This document shows, piece by piece, positions 43,420 through 51,572 of a DNA stretch of 64,000 nt. Under the pieces are notes generated by a model that was given only the letters and a program-made list of their open reading frames with translations, searched no databases and was not told the origin of the DNA. Position 1 is the first letter of the stretch, and each line of letters opens with the position of its first letter. Made by a program: the position numbers and the translations under genes. The stretch comes from CAJCJE01 sp963818685 (lineage in GTDB: Bacteria > Actinomycetota > Actinomycetes > Mycobacteriales > Pseudonocardiaceae): the NCBI GenBank assembly GCA_963818685.1, contig CAWFTJ010000007.1, positions 1 to 64,000 on the forward strand, given 5' to 3'.

Positions 43420-44373
43420 CTAGCCGATCACGAAGTGCACGAGGCCGACCGCGGCGGTGAGGTAGTAGGTCCACTTGCTCCAGCGCGCGTCCACCGCACG
43501 GATCGCGCGGGTGCGCATCAGATCGACAGCCTGCCGATCAGTGCGCGACCGGCACAGCAGTACCAGTCGGTAGCCTGTCGCGCCGATCAGGCCAGCGGCA
43601 CCGGCCGCACCCCATGCACCGAACAGCAGGTACAGCCCCAGCGCCACCGCGACACACGACGGCACGAGGATCGCCAACGCCGTCCGCATGGTCACCAGCG
43701 CGCCGTAGGCCACCGCAGGGGTACGAATGCCCTCGGCCGTGTCCTCGTCGACGTCGGAGAGCGAGTTCCAGAAACCGCGGCTGACACTGACCAGCGTCAT
43801 CCCGGCGAGCAGGATCCAGGCACCGAGGCCGATCATGCCGTGGTGCACGGCGAGATAGGCGATCAGGCCGGGCACGAAACCGAACCGGATACCCATCATG
43901 ATCGGGTTCCACACACCGTGCCGCTTGAGCCGGATGGGTTCGGCGTTGTACAGATAACCCGACAGGACGCCGAGCGACTTCACGGCGACGAACGCCCAGT
44001 TGTGCAGCAGCAGCGAGATCACCGCGGCCATACCGATCGTGACGATCTGCTCGACGACGTAGATGACCAGCACGGTGCGTTTGCCTAGCCGGTCGACGCC
44101 CTTGGCGATGAAGTTCTTGATCGGGCTGCGGCTGTCGATCGGATAGTCGGAATAGGAGTTGAGGACGAAGCCGCCGAACAGTGACAGTCCGTTGATCAGG
44201 AACGCGAGGATGCTCGGCACGGCCCACAGGTCGGACACCCGGTCCGCCGCGACGAACATGCCCCATACCAACACGAAGAAGTACAACGGGCCGATCTCAA
44301 GGCGGTGCACCGAGTGCAGCGCCTGTGCCACGGACGGCTGGGGCCGGGACTCGACGGTGACGGTGCTGGACAT
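43420..44373 (-). CDS. UbiA-family membrane transferase
   Basis: 317 residues from ATG 44373 (an upstream GTG/ATG at 44406 is less likely). Eight or nine hydrophobic helices. First Asp-rich site FVLNSYSDYPIDSRS (UbiA consensus NDxxDxxxD; here N-S-Y-S-D, so one Asp is Ser), second site NSLSDVDEDTAEG (DxxxD). These bind Mg-diphosphate of an allylic donor. Family members prenylate quinones, chlorophyll and aromatics, or transfer phosphoribosyl groups. Between an MfnB homologue and a kinase that could make a diphosphate, it may transfer a furanylmethyl group rather than a prenyl chain. Confidence 0.82.
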   Translation of the reverse strand: MSSTVTVESRPQPSVAQALHSVHRLEIGPLYFFVLVWGMFVAADRVSDLWAVPSILAFLINGLSLFGGFVLNSYSDYPIDSRSPIKNFIAKGVDRLGKRTVLVIYVVEQIVTIGMAAVISLLLHNWAFVAVKSLGVLSGYLYNAEPIRLKRHGVWNPIMMGIRFGFVPGLIAYLAVHHGMIGLGAWILLAGMTLVSVSRGFWNSLSDVDEDTAEGIRTPAVAYGALVTMRTALAILVPSCVAVALGLYLLFGAWGAAGAAGLIGATGYRLVLLCRSRTDRQAVDLMRTRAIRAVDARWSKWTYYLTAAVGLVHFVIG

Positions 44374-44448
44374 CGCACGACCTCTACTTCGTCCGTAGTC
44401 GATCAACTGGTGGATGTGAGAGCGGGAGAAGTTCGCTCCCCGTGCCTG

Positions 44449-45186
44449 TCACGACGCGATCGCGAGCGTCGTGCGGTCCATCGCCGCACGGAAGGACCTG
44501 ATCAGTTCGGGCTGGATCCGCCCGTTGTTCCGGTCACCGCCGGAGCAGACCGCGCCGCGGACGCCGATGATGTCCGTGTCGATGCTGGCCAGGTCCGCCA
44601 GGTGGCATTCCTTGACACTGCCCGCCAGTGCGACGAGCAGACCGTATTCGTGGCCGCGCTTGACGAAGTCGGCGCACTGATCGACGTTCATGTGGTCGAA
44701 CAGGGCAGAACCGTCCTTGATCGCGGTGTCGACCATCGCGGCGTCACACCCCGACTCGTTGGCCACGTAGGGAATCGCCATCGGGTTGATGCTGCCCACG
44801 CGATAGTGGTCGGCGTAGCCGGATGCCACGACCAGTGCGTCGGGACGGTAGTCCTTCACCGCGCGTACCACGCCGCGCATGACCTCGATGCCCTGTTCCG
44901 GTGTGCTGCAGCCGTACAGGCCGACCTTGATGTAGTCGGCGCCCGCGACGGTAGCGCCGAGTGCGGCCTGTGCGACGGTGCCGGGCTTGAAGGGCACGTC
45001 GCCCAGCGTGGCCGACACCGGTTTGCTGGCCGGGGTGGCCTTTCGGATCGCACTGATGACCCAGGGATAGTTCGCGCCCAGCGAGCCCTCGTCGGGCTTC
45101 TTCACGTCGACAAGGTCGAGGTAGTCGGCTGCCTGAGCGCACATCAGTGCCTCGTCCACATTATCCGGTGATACGAGCAGCAGCAT
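44449..45186 (-). CDS. mfnB: MfnB-like furan phosphate synthase
   Basis: 245 residues from ATG 45186 (GGGAG seven bases upstream), which matches the archaeal start; the frame could extend 21 codons further. VSPDNVDEA, DLVDVKKPDEGSLGANYPWVI, VSATLGDVPFKPGTVAQAALG, GADYIKVGLYG, MVDTAIKDG, ALAGSVKECHL and IGVRGAVCSGGDRNNGRI track methanogen MfnB, (5-formylfuran-3-yl)methyl phosphate synthase, block by block. The catalytic Lys of DVKKP and of YIKVG and the Asp/Lys of DTAIKD are present. MfnB condenses two glyceraldehyde 3-phosphates to the furan of methanofuran. Its presence in an actinomycete cluster points to a furan building block. Confidence 0.9.
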   Translation of the reverse strand: MLLLVSPDNVDEALMCAQAADYLDLVDVKKPDEGSLGANYPWVISAIRKATPASKPVSATLGDVPFKPGTVAQAALGATVAGADYIKVGLYGCSTPEQGIEVMRGVVRAVKDYRPDALVVASGYADHYRVGSINPMAIPYVANESGCDAAMVDTAIKDGSALFDHMNVDQCADFVKRGHEYGLLVALAGSVKECHLADLASIDTDIIGVRGAVCSGGDRNNGRIQPELIRSFRAAMDRTTLAIAS

Positions 45187-46037
45187 TCCAGTCTCCCATC
45201 TGGGGTCATTGGCGATAATCGGGATCACGATGGTCACGTCGGTGCCCATGGATCAACCGGCGAGCGGGACGGTTCAACGTCCGGGCACGCCAGTACCGTG
45301 CGGTAAGGCTGTTAATGGGTTCGGCACCACCGACGGATGGCGATGACGTCTGATCAAGCCGAGTTGTTCACGGCCTATAGTTATCGATAACCGTGAGCGT
45401 AGCGGGAGGCCCAGGTAGCCGTCAAGGTTTGCACCGCATGGCTTTTCATCTGGTTGTGTACCCGCGTGCAGCAGATGCAATGCGTGAGCGAGCTTGATGT
45501 GCGGAAAGATCGATGAGACGCACCGGCGACCGGCAATTGACCGCCCTCGGTCGCGTGATTTGCTACGAACGGTTCAATTCGGCCGGTTATCCGGCGGCCG
45601 CCCGACACCCGGTTGGCCTAACTAATCAGCACCGTGACACAAGTTCCTGTCGTCGATGCACCCCGCACGACCACGGCTTGGTCGACGTCATCGTAGTTTA
45701 AGGCGCCGTAACGGGTCCGGTGACTGGATGTGGTCGCGGGGACAACGTCCGGCAGGTCACGAACCCAGAAAATCCGGAAGGTCCGACAAAACCGACGCCG
45801 ACCCCGGCCGGATAATAGCAAATATCGTCGTGGAATTGCCGTTGGCTACTAAAGTGTTCGAGTCGCAGCGAGCACGACGGTCCCGGTGCCGTTGCCTCAG
45901 TGCCGTGTCATCGGCGAGTCAGCGGGCCTGTGTGAGACTCGTTATGGGGTTCACGACGGAGATCGAACCCGCAGCCATTGAGTTTCTCGGTGATATGACG
46001 ACCGCCAGAACACAGACGGATCACGGTGGAGGAAAAG
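45187..46037. promoter_or_regulatory. Divergent control region of the two main operons
   Basis: 850 bp between the leftward mfnB-like operon and the rightward sulfotransferase operon. It contains a perfect 12-bp palindrome GTTATCGATAAC (45380-45391) embedded between CACGG (45369) and CCGTG (45391), a likely operator. I see no gene with convincing codon bias; short frames here lack motifs. Confidence 0.55.
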
Positions 46038-47189
46038 GTGCACGTCATTCGTGAGCACTCCGCGGCGACGTCGGCCATCGACCCGATCGAACTCGTCGAA
46101 CTGGCCCGAGGGGCGGCCGGCGTCACGCCGGACGAACCCGTTGCCTACCTTGAGGAACTGGCACGACTGTGCGAGGCACTGGAAGCACAGGCACGGCTGA
46201 CCGACGCGGGCCGGGCGCGGGCGAAGGACGCGCTGGTCAAGTCGCTGGTCAACCAGTTCCACGTGCACCGCCTGCTCCGCGCGAATCCCGGCATCGCCGA
46301 CATCCCCGTTCGTCCCGTGTTCGTGACCGGACTGCTCCGTACCGGGACCACGTTCCTCCAGCAGCTGCTCGGCGCGCATCCCGACGTCCGCGCACCGGCG
46401 CTGTGGGAACTGATGGCACCTGCCGGGCCCGGTACGCCTACCGAACTCGTCAACGAGTGCGAGGCGTACGTCCAGGAGTACCACCGCGCGGCACCGCGGT
46501 TCGCGGCGATCCACCCACTGGGCGCGCGACTGCCCGAGGAGTGCCACCGGTTGACCGCGAACATCTTTCGCGACCCGATCTACGCCCTGCGGTACCGGAT
46601 ACCGGCCTACGTGGCGTGGTTGCGCAGGCAGTCCATGGTGCCCGCGTACGAGTTCCACGCCAGCCAGCTCCGCTGCATACTGGCGCGCGTTCCGGGCAAC
46701 CCCGTGGTGCTCAAGGGGCCGTCGCACCTGTGGTACATGGACGCGCTCACGGCCGTGTATCCCGACGCCAGGGTCATCAGGCTGCACCGCTCACCACTGG
46801 TGGCGCTACCGAGCGTGTGCAGCCTGACCTCGGTGGTCCGCGCCGCTCGTGCGCGGTATGTGGACGACAGGGAGATCGGTCGTTACTGGCTGGAACAGGC
46901 GGGCCTGGTGCTCAACGAGCTGCGCCGGGGCGTCGGGCCGGGGACGGTCGCCCCTCTCGATCTGCGTTACCAGGACCTTCTCGCCGATCCGATCGGCATG
47001 GCGGCGCAGGTCTGCGACTACATCGGCGTCCCGTTCACCGGACACGCCGAGGCACGGATCACCGCGTTCGTCGCCCGCGACCGGCGCAGGCCGGCCGAAC
47101 GGCACGAGTACTCCGCGCAAGCGTTCGGCCTGCGGCCGGACGAGCTTGCGGAGCGTTTCGCCCAGTACATCTCGGAGTTCGGGCTTTAG
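46038..47189 (+). CDS. PAPS-dependent sulfotransferase
   Basis: 383 residues from GTG 46038 (GGAGG five bases upstream); a GTG at 46026 is weaker. The 5'-phosphosulfate loop VRPVFVTGLLRTGTTFLQQ (about 97) and the 3'-phosphate loop PDARVIRLHRSPLVALPSVCSL (about 250) are those of sulfotransferase family 3 enzymes, and HPxxxxPxxWE follows the first loop. It transfers sulfonate from PAPS to an alcohol, phenol or amine. CysD and CysN-CysC for making PAPS lie in the same operon, so this is very likely a committed sulfation step of the product. First gene of a ten-gene operon. Confidence 0.88.
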   Translation: MHVIREHSAATSAIDPIELVELARGAAGVTPDEPVAYLEELARLCEALEAQARLTDAGRARAKDALVKSLVNQFHVHRLLRANPGIADIPVRPVFVTGLLRTGTTFLQQLLGAHPDVRAPALWELMAPAGPGTPTELVNECEAYVQEYHRAAPRFAAIHPLGARLPEECHRLTANIFRDPIYALRYRIPAYVAWLRRQSMVPAYEFHASQLRCILARVPGNPVVLKGPSHLWYMDALTAVYPDARVIRLHRSPLVALPSVCSLTSVVRAARARYVDDREIGRYWLEQAGLVLNELRRGVGPGTVAPLDLRYQDLLADPIGMAAQVCDYIGVPFTGHAEARITAFVARDRRRPAERHEYSAQAFGLRPDELAERFAQYISEFGL

Positions 47190-47221
47190 TTTCGTGTAAT
47201 CCACAGGGAGGACCAGGAACA

Positions 47222-48439
47222 GTGGACAGTCCACAGGGGACGCATGAGGAACGCGCACGGGCCAACGTCGACGACGTCAACAAGCTGGCCAACGCGCGGC
47301 CGGTGCGGATCGGCATCATCACGCCGCTGACCGGACCGGGTGATCCGACGGCGGGTGAGTTGATCGTGCGTGGCGCCTGTCTTGGCGCCGAGTACGTGCA
47401 CGAGCGCGGCATGCGTCCGGTCGAGTTCGTGCTCGCGAACGACCAGGCGACCGCGGTCACCGAGGGGATGGCCAAGTCGGCCGCCGCGCAGATGACCAAG
47501 CTGGCGCTCGTCGACAACGTGGCCGCCGTGATCGGCCAGTGGCAGTTACGCACCACCCCGTGGGTGGTCGACGTCGCGACCCGTTACAGCGTACCGATCT
47601 TCATCGAGAACGGCCACAACCACGTCACCATGCAGAAGCGGCGCAACGTGTTCCGGTCGTACTTCACGATCACCGACCGAGTGCCACTGATGCTCGACTT
47701 CGCCGCGGCCCAGGGCATGCGAAGGATCGGCATGCTGTCCGGTGACACGGTGTTCGGCCAGATGACCGCGGACTCGCTTGAGGACTACGGCCGGACCAAG
47801 CACGAGATGGACTTCCTGCGCTTCAACTTCGCGCAGGACGGCGACCACGACTTCACCGAGCCGCTCAAGGCGATCAGGGAGTACCAGCCGGATCTGTTCA
47901 TCAACGGCGGCCTGATCCTGAGCAACTACCGGATGATGAAGCAGGCGGCCGAGTTCGGCATCCTGCCCGCCACGCCGATGATGGTCACCTTCGGTTTCCC
48001 GCTGCGCTCCGAGGACTTCTGGCGGCAGGCCGGGGAACTCGGCGTCGGCACGATGTGGCCCGCGACGCGCTACCGTCCGTCGTGGGAGGGCATGACGGCG
48101 ATGGGCCACTGGTTCATCGACCACTACCGCGAGCGCTACGACTCGTTCCCGCCGGACACCGCGCTGACGCACTTCAACGATGTCGTCACCATCGTCTCGG
48201 CGGTCGAGGCGGCTCGTTCCGACGACCGTGAGGACATCCTGGACGCGCTGGAGGCGATGGAGTTCCAGACCTGGCGCGGACCGATCCGCTACGAGCGTGG
48301 CCCCGCGCACTGGCACCACTCCTCCCCAGAGGTCGTGCTGCTGCAGTACCAGCGTTTCGGGCAGAGCTTCGACGACTCCGCGATCATCTACCCGCCGGAG
48401 ACGGCGACGGCCGAGTATCTGCCGCCCTCGGGCGACTGA
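47222..48439 (+). CDS. Periplasmic-binding-type (LivJ/AmiC fold) protein without signal peptide
   Basis: 405 residues from GTG 47222 with AGGGAGGACC upstream; a long in-frame extension to 46169 is antisense-like and rejected. VRIGIITPLTGPGDPTAGEL, VIGQWQLRTTPWVVDVATRY and GMRRIGMLSGDTVFGQM are the two lobes of type I solute-binding proteins (branched amino acid/amide group). No signal peptide or lipobox exists, so it should be cytosolic. No ABC permease gene is nearby. It may be a ligand sensor like AmiC, a carrier or a repurposed enzyme. Codon 109 (47546) is TTA. Confidence 0.75.
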   Translation: MDSPQGTHEERARANVDDVNKLANARPVRIGIITPLTGPGDPTAGELIVRGACLGAEYVHERGMRPVEFVLANDQATAVTEGMAKSAAAQMTKLALVDNVAAVIGQWQLRTTPWVVDVATRYSVPIFIENGHNHVTMQKRRNVFRSYFTITDRVPLMLDFAAAQGMRRIGMLSGDTVFGQMTADSLEDYGRTKHEMDFLRFNFAQDGDHDFTEPLKAIREYQPDLFINGGLILSNYRMMKQAAEFGILPATPMMVTFGFPLRSEDFWRQAGELGVGTMWPATRYRPSWEGMTAMGHWFIDHYRERYDSFPPDTALTHFNDVVTIVSAVEAARSDDREDILDALEAMEFQTWRGPIRYERGPAHWHHSSPEVVLLQYQRFGQSFDDSAIIYPPETATAEYLPPSGD

Positions 48440-48454
48440 GTCAGGGGCCCGGTC

Positions 48455-50125
48455 ATGTCGGCACACACGGACCAACGGACCGTAACCGCCGCCGCCGTGG
48501 TGGTGGCCGGCCTCCGCGAGCACGGCGTCGACCGTGTGTTCTGCGTGGCGGGCGAAAGCTATCTGTCGGTGCTGGACGCCCTGTACGACAAGTCATCGGC
48601 GATCGACACGGTGACATGCCGGCACGAGGGGTCAGCCGCGTTCGCGGCGCTGGCTGATGCGAAGCTGACCGGGCGGGCCGGTGTCTGCCTGGTCAGCAGA
48701 AGCCCTGGCGCCGCGAACGCCGCCATCGCGGTACACGCCGCAGTGGAGGACGCGACCCCGTTGATCCTGCTGGTCGGCGGGGTTCCCTCGGCCGACCTCG
48801 ACCGCGAGGTGTTCCAGAACGCCGATCTCGGACGCCAGTTTCACTGCGTGGCCAAGGCGGCGCTGACCCTGCACGATCCAAGCAGGGCGGGGGAGTTGAT
48901 GGCACGCGCCTTCCGTGTCGCGGAGAGCGGCACTCCGGGGCCCGTGGTGCTGACCCTGCCGGAGGACGTGCTGCCCAGGACCGCCCCGGCCGGCAGCGTC
49001 GCCGGCCGGGTGTGGCTCGCCGAGACCGAACTGGCCGACGAGTCACTCGCCGAGATCCAGCGCCTGCTGCGGGCGGCCCATCGCCCGTTGCTGCTGGCTG
49101 GTTCCGCTGTGGACACCGTGGTGGGCAGGCGGTTGCTCCGTGAGATCGCCGACCACCACCGCGTGCCGGTCGTCACGAGCAACAAGAACCAGCACCTCCT
49201 GCCCAACCGGCACCCGTGTTACGCGGGCCATCTGCACAACGCGACGCGTCCAGGCCAGTTGGCGCTGATGGACCGCGCGGACCTGGTGCTCGCGGTGGGC
49301 ACGCGGCTGGACTCGGTCACCACGAAGGGCCACCGGTTCCCCGCGGCGCCGGTGCCGCACCAGGCGCTCGTGCACGTCTACCCGGACCCGGCCCGGATCG
49401 GCGGCCACCACCGGCCGACGATCGGCGCCGCGGCGGACCCGGTGCGGCTCCTCGCGCGGCTGCGGTCCTGGCCGGCCAGTGATCCCGCGGGCACGCGCGC
49501 GGCGTGGGCGGCCGAACTGCACGATGTCGAGGTGGCCAACGCGGTGTGGCATCCGGTCACGTCCGACGACGGTGTCGTCTTCGGCTCCGTGGTGTCCACA
49601 CTGGACGAGCTGACCGGTGGCCAGGTGACCGTGGTGGTCGACTCCGGGACGTTCACGAGCTGGACCTATCGCTACCTCAGATTCGGCGACCGGGGCAGGC
49701 TGCTGGGCATCACGTCCAGCGCGATGGGCTTCGCCATGGGAGCGGGAGTCGCGGCCGCGCTGCGCGCCACGGCGCAGCCCACCGTCGTGATGATCGGCGA
49801 CGGCGGCTTCCTGATGAACAGCGGCGAGCTAGCTACGGCGTGCATGCGCGGCGCCAGAGTGGTGTTCGTCGTCTCCAACAACGGCAGCTACGGCACGATC
49901 CGGCTGCACCAGGAGAAGAACTATCCCGGCCGTACGATCGCGACCTCGCTGACCAATCCCGACTTCGCACGCATGGCCGAGTCGTTCGGCGCGCTCGGCC
50001 TGACCGCGGCAACGGACGACCAGGTGCGCCCGTGCCTTGCCAAGGCGCTGGATCACGACGGCCCGTCGGTGGTCGAGATTCGCACCAGTCTGCGCCACAT
50101 CAACGCCTATCGAGTGCTGACCTGA
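48455..50125 (+). CDS. ThDP-dependent enzyme (acetolactate synthase-like)
   Basis: 556 residues. Pyrimidine domain with the catalytic Glu in CRHEGSAAFAALADAKL (about 50), a central FAD/DHS-like domain, and the diphosphate domain with MIGDGGFLMNSGELATA and VVSNNGSYGTI (the GDGx26NN ThDP motif). Members carboligate, decarboxylate or cleave 2-keto acids (acetolactate synthase, benzoylformate, sulfopyruvate, phosphonopyruvate decarboxylases, Xsc). The neighbours favour a decarboxylase or ligase acting on a small keto acid, perhaps sulfonated. Stop overlaps a downstream ATG by one base. Confidence 0.82.
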   Translation: MSAHTDQRTVTAAAVVVAGLREHGVDRVFCVAGESYLSVLDALYDKSSAIDTVTCRHEGSAAFAALADAKLTGRAGVCLVSRSPGAANAAIAVHAAVEDATPLILLVGGVPSADLDREVFQNADLGRQFHCVAKAALTLHDPSRAGELMARAFRVAESGTPGPVVLTLPEDVLPRTAPAGSVAGRVWLAETELADESLAEIQRLLRAAHRPLLLAGSAVDTVVGRRLLREIADHHRVPVVTSNKNQHLLPNRHPCYAGHLHNATRPGQLALMDRADLVLAVGTRLDSVTTKGHRFPAAPVPHQALVHVYPDPARIGGHHRPTIGAAADPVRLLARLRSWPASDPAGTRAAWAAELHDVEVANAVWHPVTSDDGVVFGSVVSTLDELTGGQVTVVVDSGTFTSWTYRYLRFGDRGRLLGITSSAMGFAMGAGVAAALRATAQPTVVMIGDGGFLMNSGELATACMRGARVVFVVSNNGSYGTIRLHQEKNYPGRTIATSLTNPDFARMAESFGALGLTAATDDQVRPCLAKALDHDGPSVVEIRTSLRHINAYRVLT

Positions 50126-50157
50126 TGACCCGGGCCACGGTGACGGGAGGAACGGCC

Positions 50158-51534
50158 GTGCGATATCACGAATCGATCGTCGATCTGATCGGAAACACGC
50201 CACTGGTGCGCCTGCGCCGGGTGACCGACGGCCTCGCGCCACTGGTGCTGGCGAAGTTGGAGTCGTTCAATCCGGGTGGCTCCGCGAAGGACCGGCCCGC
50301 GCTGAGCATGGTACTCGCCGCGGAACGGGACGGCCACCTGCGACCCGGTGGCACGATTGTCGAACCCACCTCCGGCAACACCGGGGTCGGGCTGGCGATC
50401 GTCGCACAGCAGCGGGGCTACCGGTGCGTGTTCACGTGTCCTGACAAGGTGTCACCGGACAAGATAGCCATCCTGCGCGCCTACGGAGCCCAGGTGATCA
50501 TCTGCCCGGCCGGTGTCCCGCCGACGCATCCCGACTCCTACCGGAGCGTGTCGGCCCGGCTGGCGGAGGAGATTCCCGGCGGCTACAGCCCGAACCAGTA
50601 CGCCAACCCGGACAACCCCGCCGCGCACTACCGCACGACCGGCCCCGAGATCTGGGCGCAGACCGACGGTGCCGTCACGCACTTCGTCGCCGGTGTCGGC
50701 ACCGGCGGCACCATCTCGGGCACCGGACGGTATCTCAAGGAGATCTCCGGTGGCCGGGTCCGTATCGTCGGCGCTGACCCGGACGGATCGGTGTACTCGG
50801 GCGGCACGGGGCGGCCGTACTTCGTCGAGGGCGTTGGGCAACCGAGCCTGCCCGCCGCGTTCGACCGGGACGTGCCGGACGACATCATCGCGGTGTCCGA
50901 CCAGGATTCGATGTCGCTGACCCGGCGGTTGGCCGACACCGAGGGCATTCTCACCGGCCCGTCCGGCGGCATGGCCGTCGCGGCAGCCCTTGCCGTGGCG
51001 CGGCACGCAGGCCCGGACGACGTCGTCGTGGTGCTCATCCCGGACTCCGGCCGGGGCTACGTGTCGAAGGTGTTCGACGAGAACTGGGCGCTGCGGTTCG
51101 GTTTCACGGCCGGTTCGGGCACCGGCCCGATGATCGGCGAACTGCTCGCTGGCGACGGCTCGCCAGCCGAACTGCCCGTGATCGATCCGGCGGACAGCGT
51201 GGCGACCGCGCTCAAGCACATGCGCACGGCCGGCGTGACGCATCTGGCGGTGACCGCTGCGCCCGCGCCGGTCCGGTTCGCCGAGATTGTCGGCACGGTC
51301 GACGAGACGACGCTGGCCGAACGTGTGGCACGCGGCCAGGTGCGGCTCACCGATCCCGTCGCCGAGCACATGTCCGCCGTGCTGCCCCCGGTGGGCAGTG
51401 GGCAGCCGGTCGCCGAGACCGTCGACGTGGTCCTCGGCGCGGGCGCGGCGCTCGTGCTGGACGGCGGACGACCGCGCGGCATCGTCACTCCGCGCGACAT
51501 CGTGTCGGTGCTCGAACTGCCGAACCCGGCGTGA
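50158..51534 (+). CDS. Cystathionine beta-synthase-type PLP enzyme with CBS pair
   Basis: 458 residues from GTG 50158 (GGGAGGA six bases upstream), giving the canonical RYHESIVDLIGNTPLVRL; ATG 50125 is an alternative. PLP Lys in FNPGGSAKDRPALSM, the Asn loop PTSGNTGVGLA and the phosphate loop GVGTGGTISGTGRYLKE are all present. A CBS-domain pair (about 335-458) follows, as in actinobacterial CBS. It replaces the beta-substituent of serine, O-acetylserine or O-phosphoserine, usually by homocysteine; in some clusters such enzymes make diaminopropionate. It follows the ThDP gene with overlapping translation signals. Confidence 0.85.
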   Translation: MRYHESIVDLIGNTPLVRLRRVTDGLAPLVLAKLESFNPGGSAKDRPALSMVLAAERDGHLRPGGTIVEPTSGNTGVGLAIVAQQRGYRCVFTCPDKVSPDKIAILRAYGAQVIICPAGVPPTHPDSYRSVSARLAEEIPGGYSPNQYANPDNPAAHYRTTGPEIWAQTDGAVTHFVAGVGTGGTISGTGRYLKEISGGRVRIVGADPDGSVYSGGTGRPYFVEGVGQPSLPAAFDRDVPDDIIAVSDQDSMSLTRRLADTEGILTGPSGGMAVAAALAVARHAGPDDVVVVLIPDSGRGYVSKVFDENWALRFGFTAGSGTGPMIGELLAGDGSPAELPVIDPADSVATALKHMRTAGVTHLAVTAAPAPVRFAEIVGTVDETTLAERVARGQVRLTDPVAEHMSAVLPPVGSGQPVAETVDVVLGAGAALVLDGGRPRGIVTPRDIVSVLELPNPA

Positions 51535-51572
51535 TCCCAGTACTCGCACCAGAATCGAGATGGAGTACACAG

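Noticed and set aside
46169..47221. Long N-terminal extension of the binding-protein frame
   Set aside because: It overlaps the sulfotransferase in another frame and is Arg/Gly-rich; a good Shine-Dalgarno and GTG at 47222 fit the family start.
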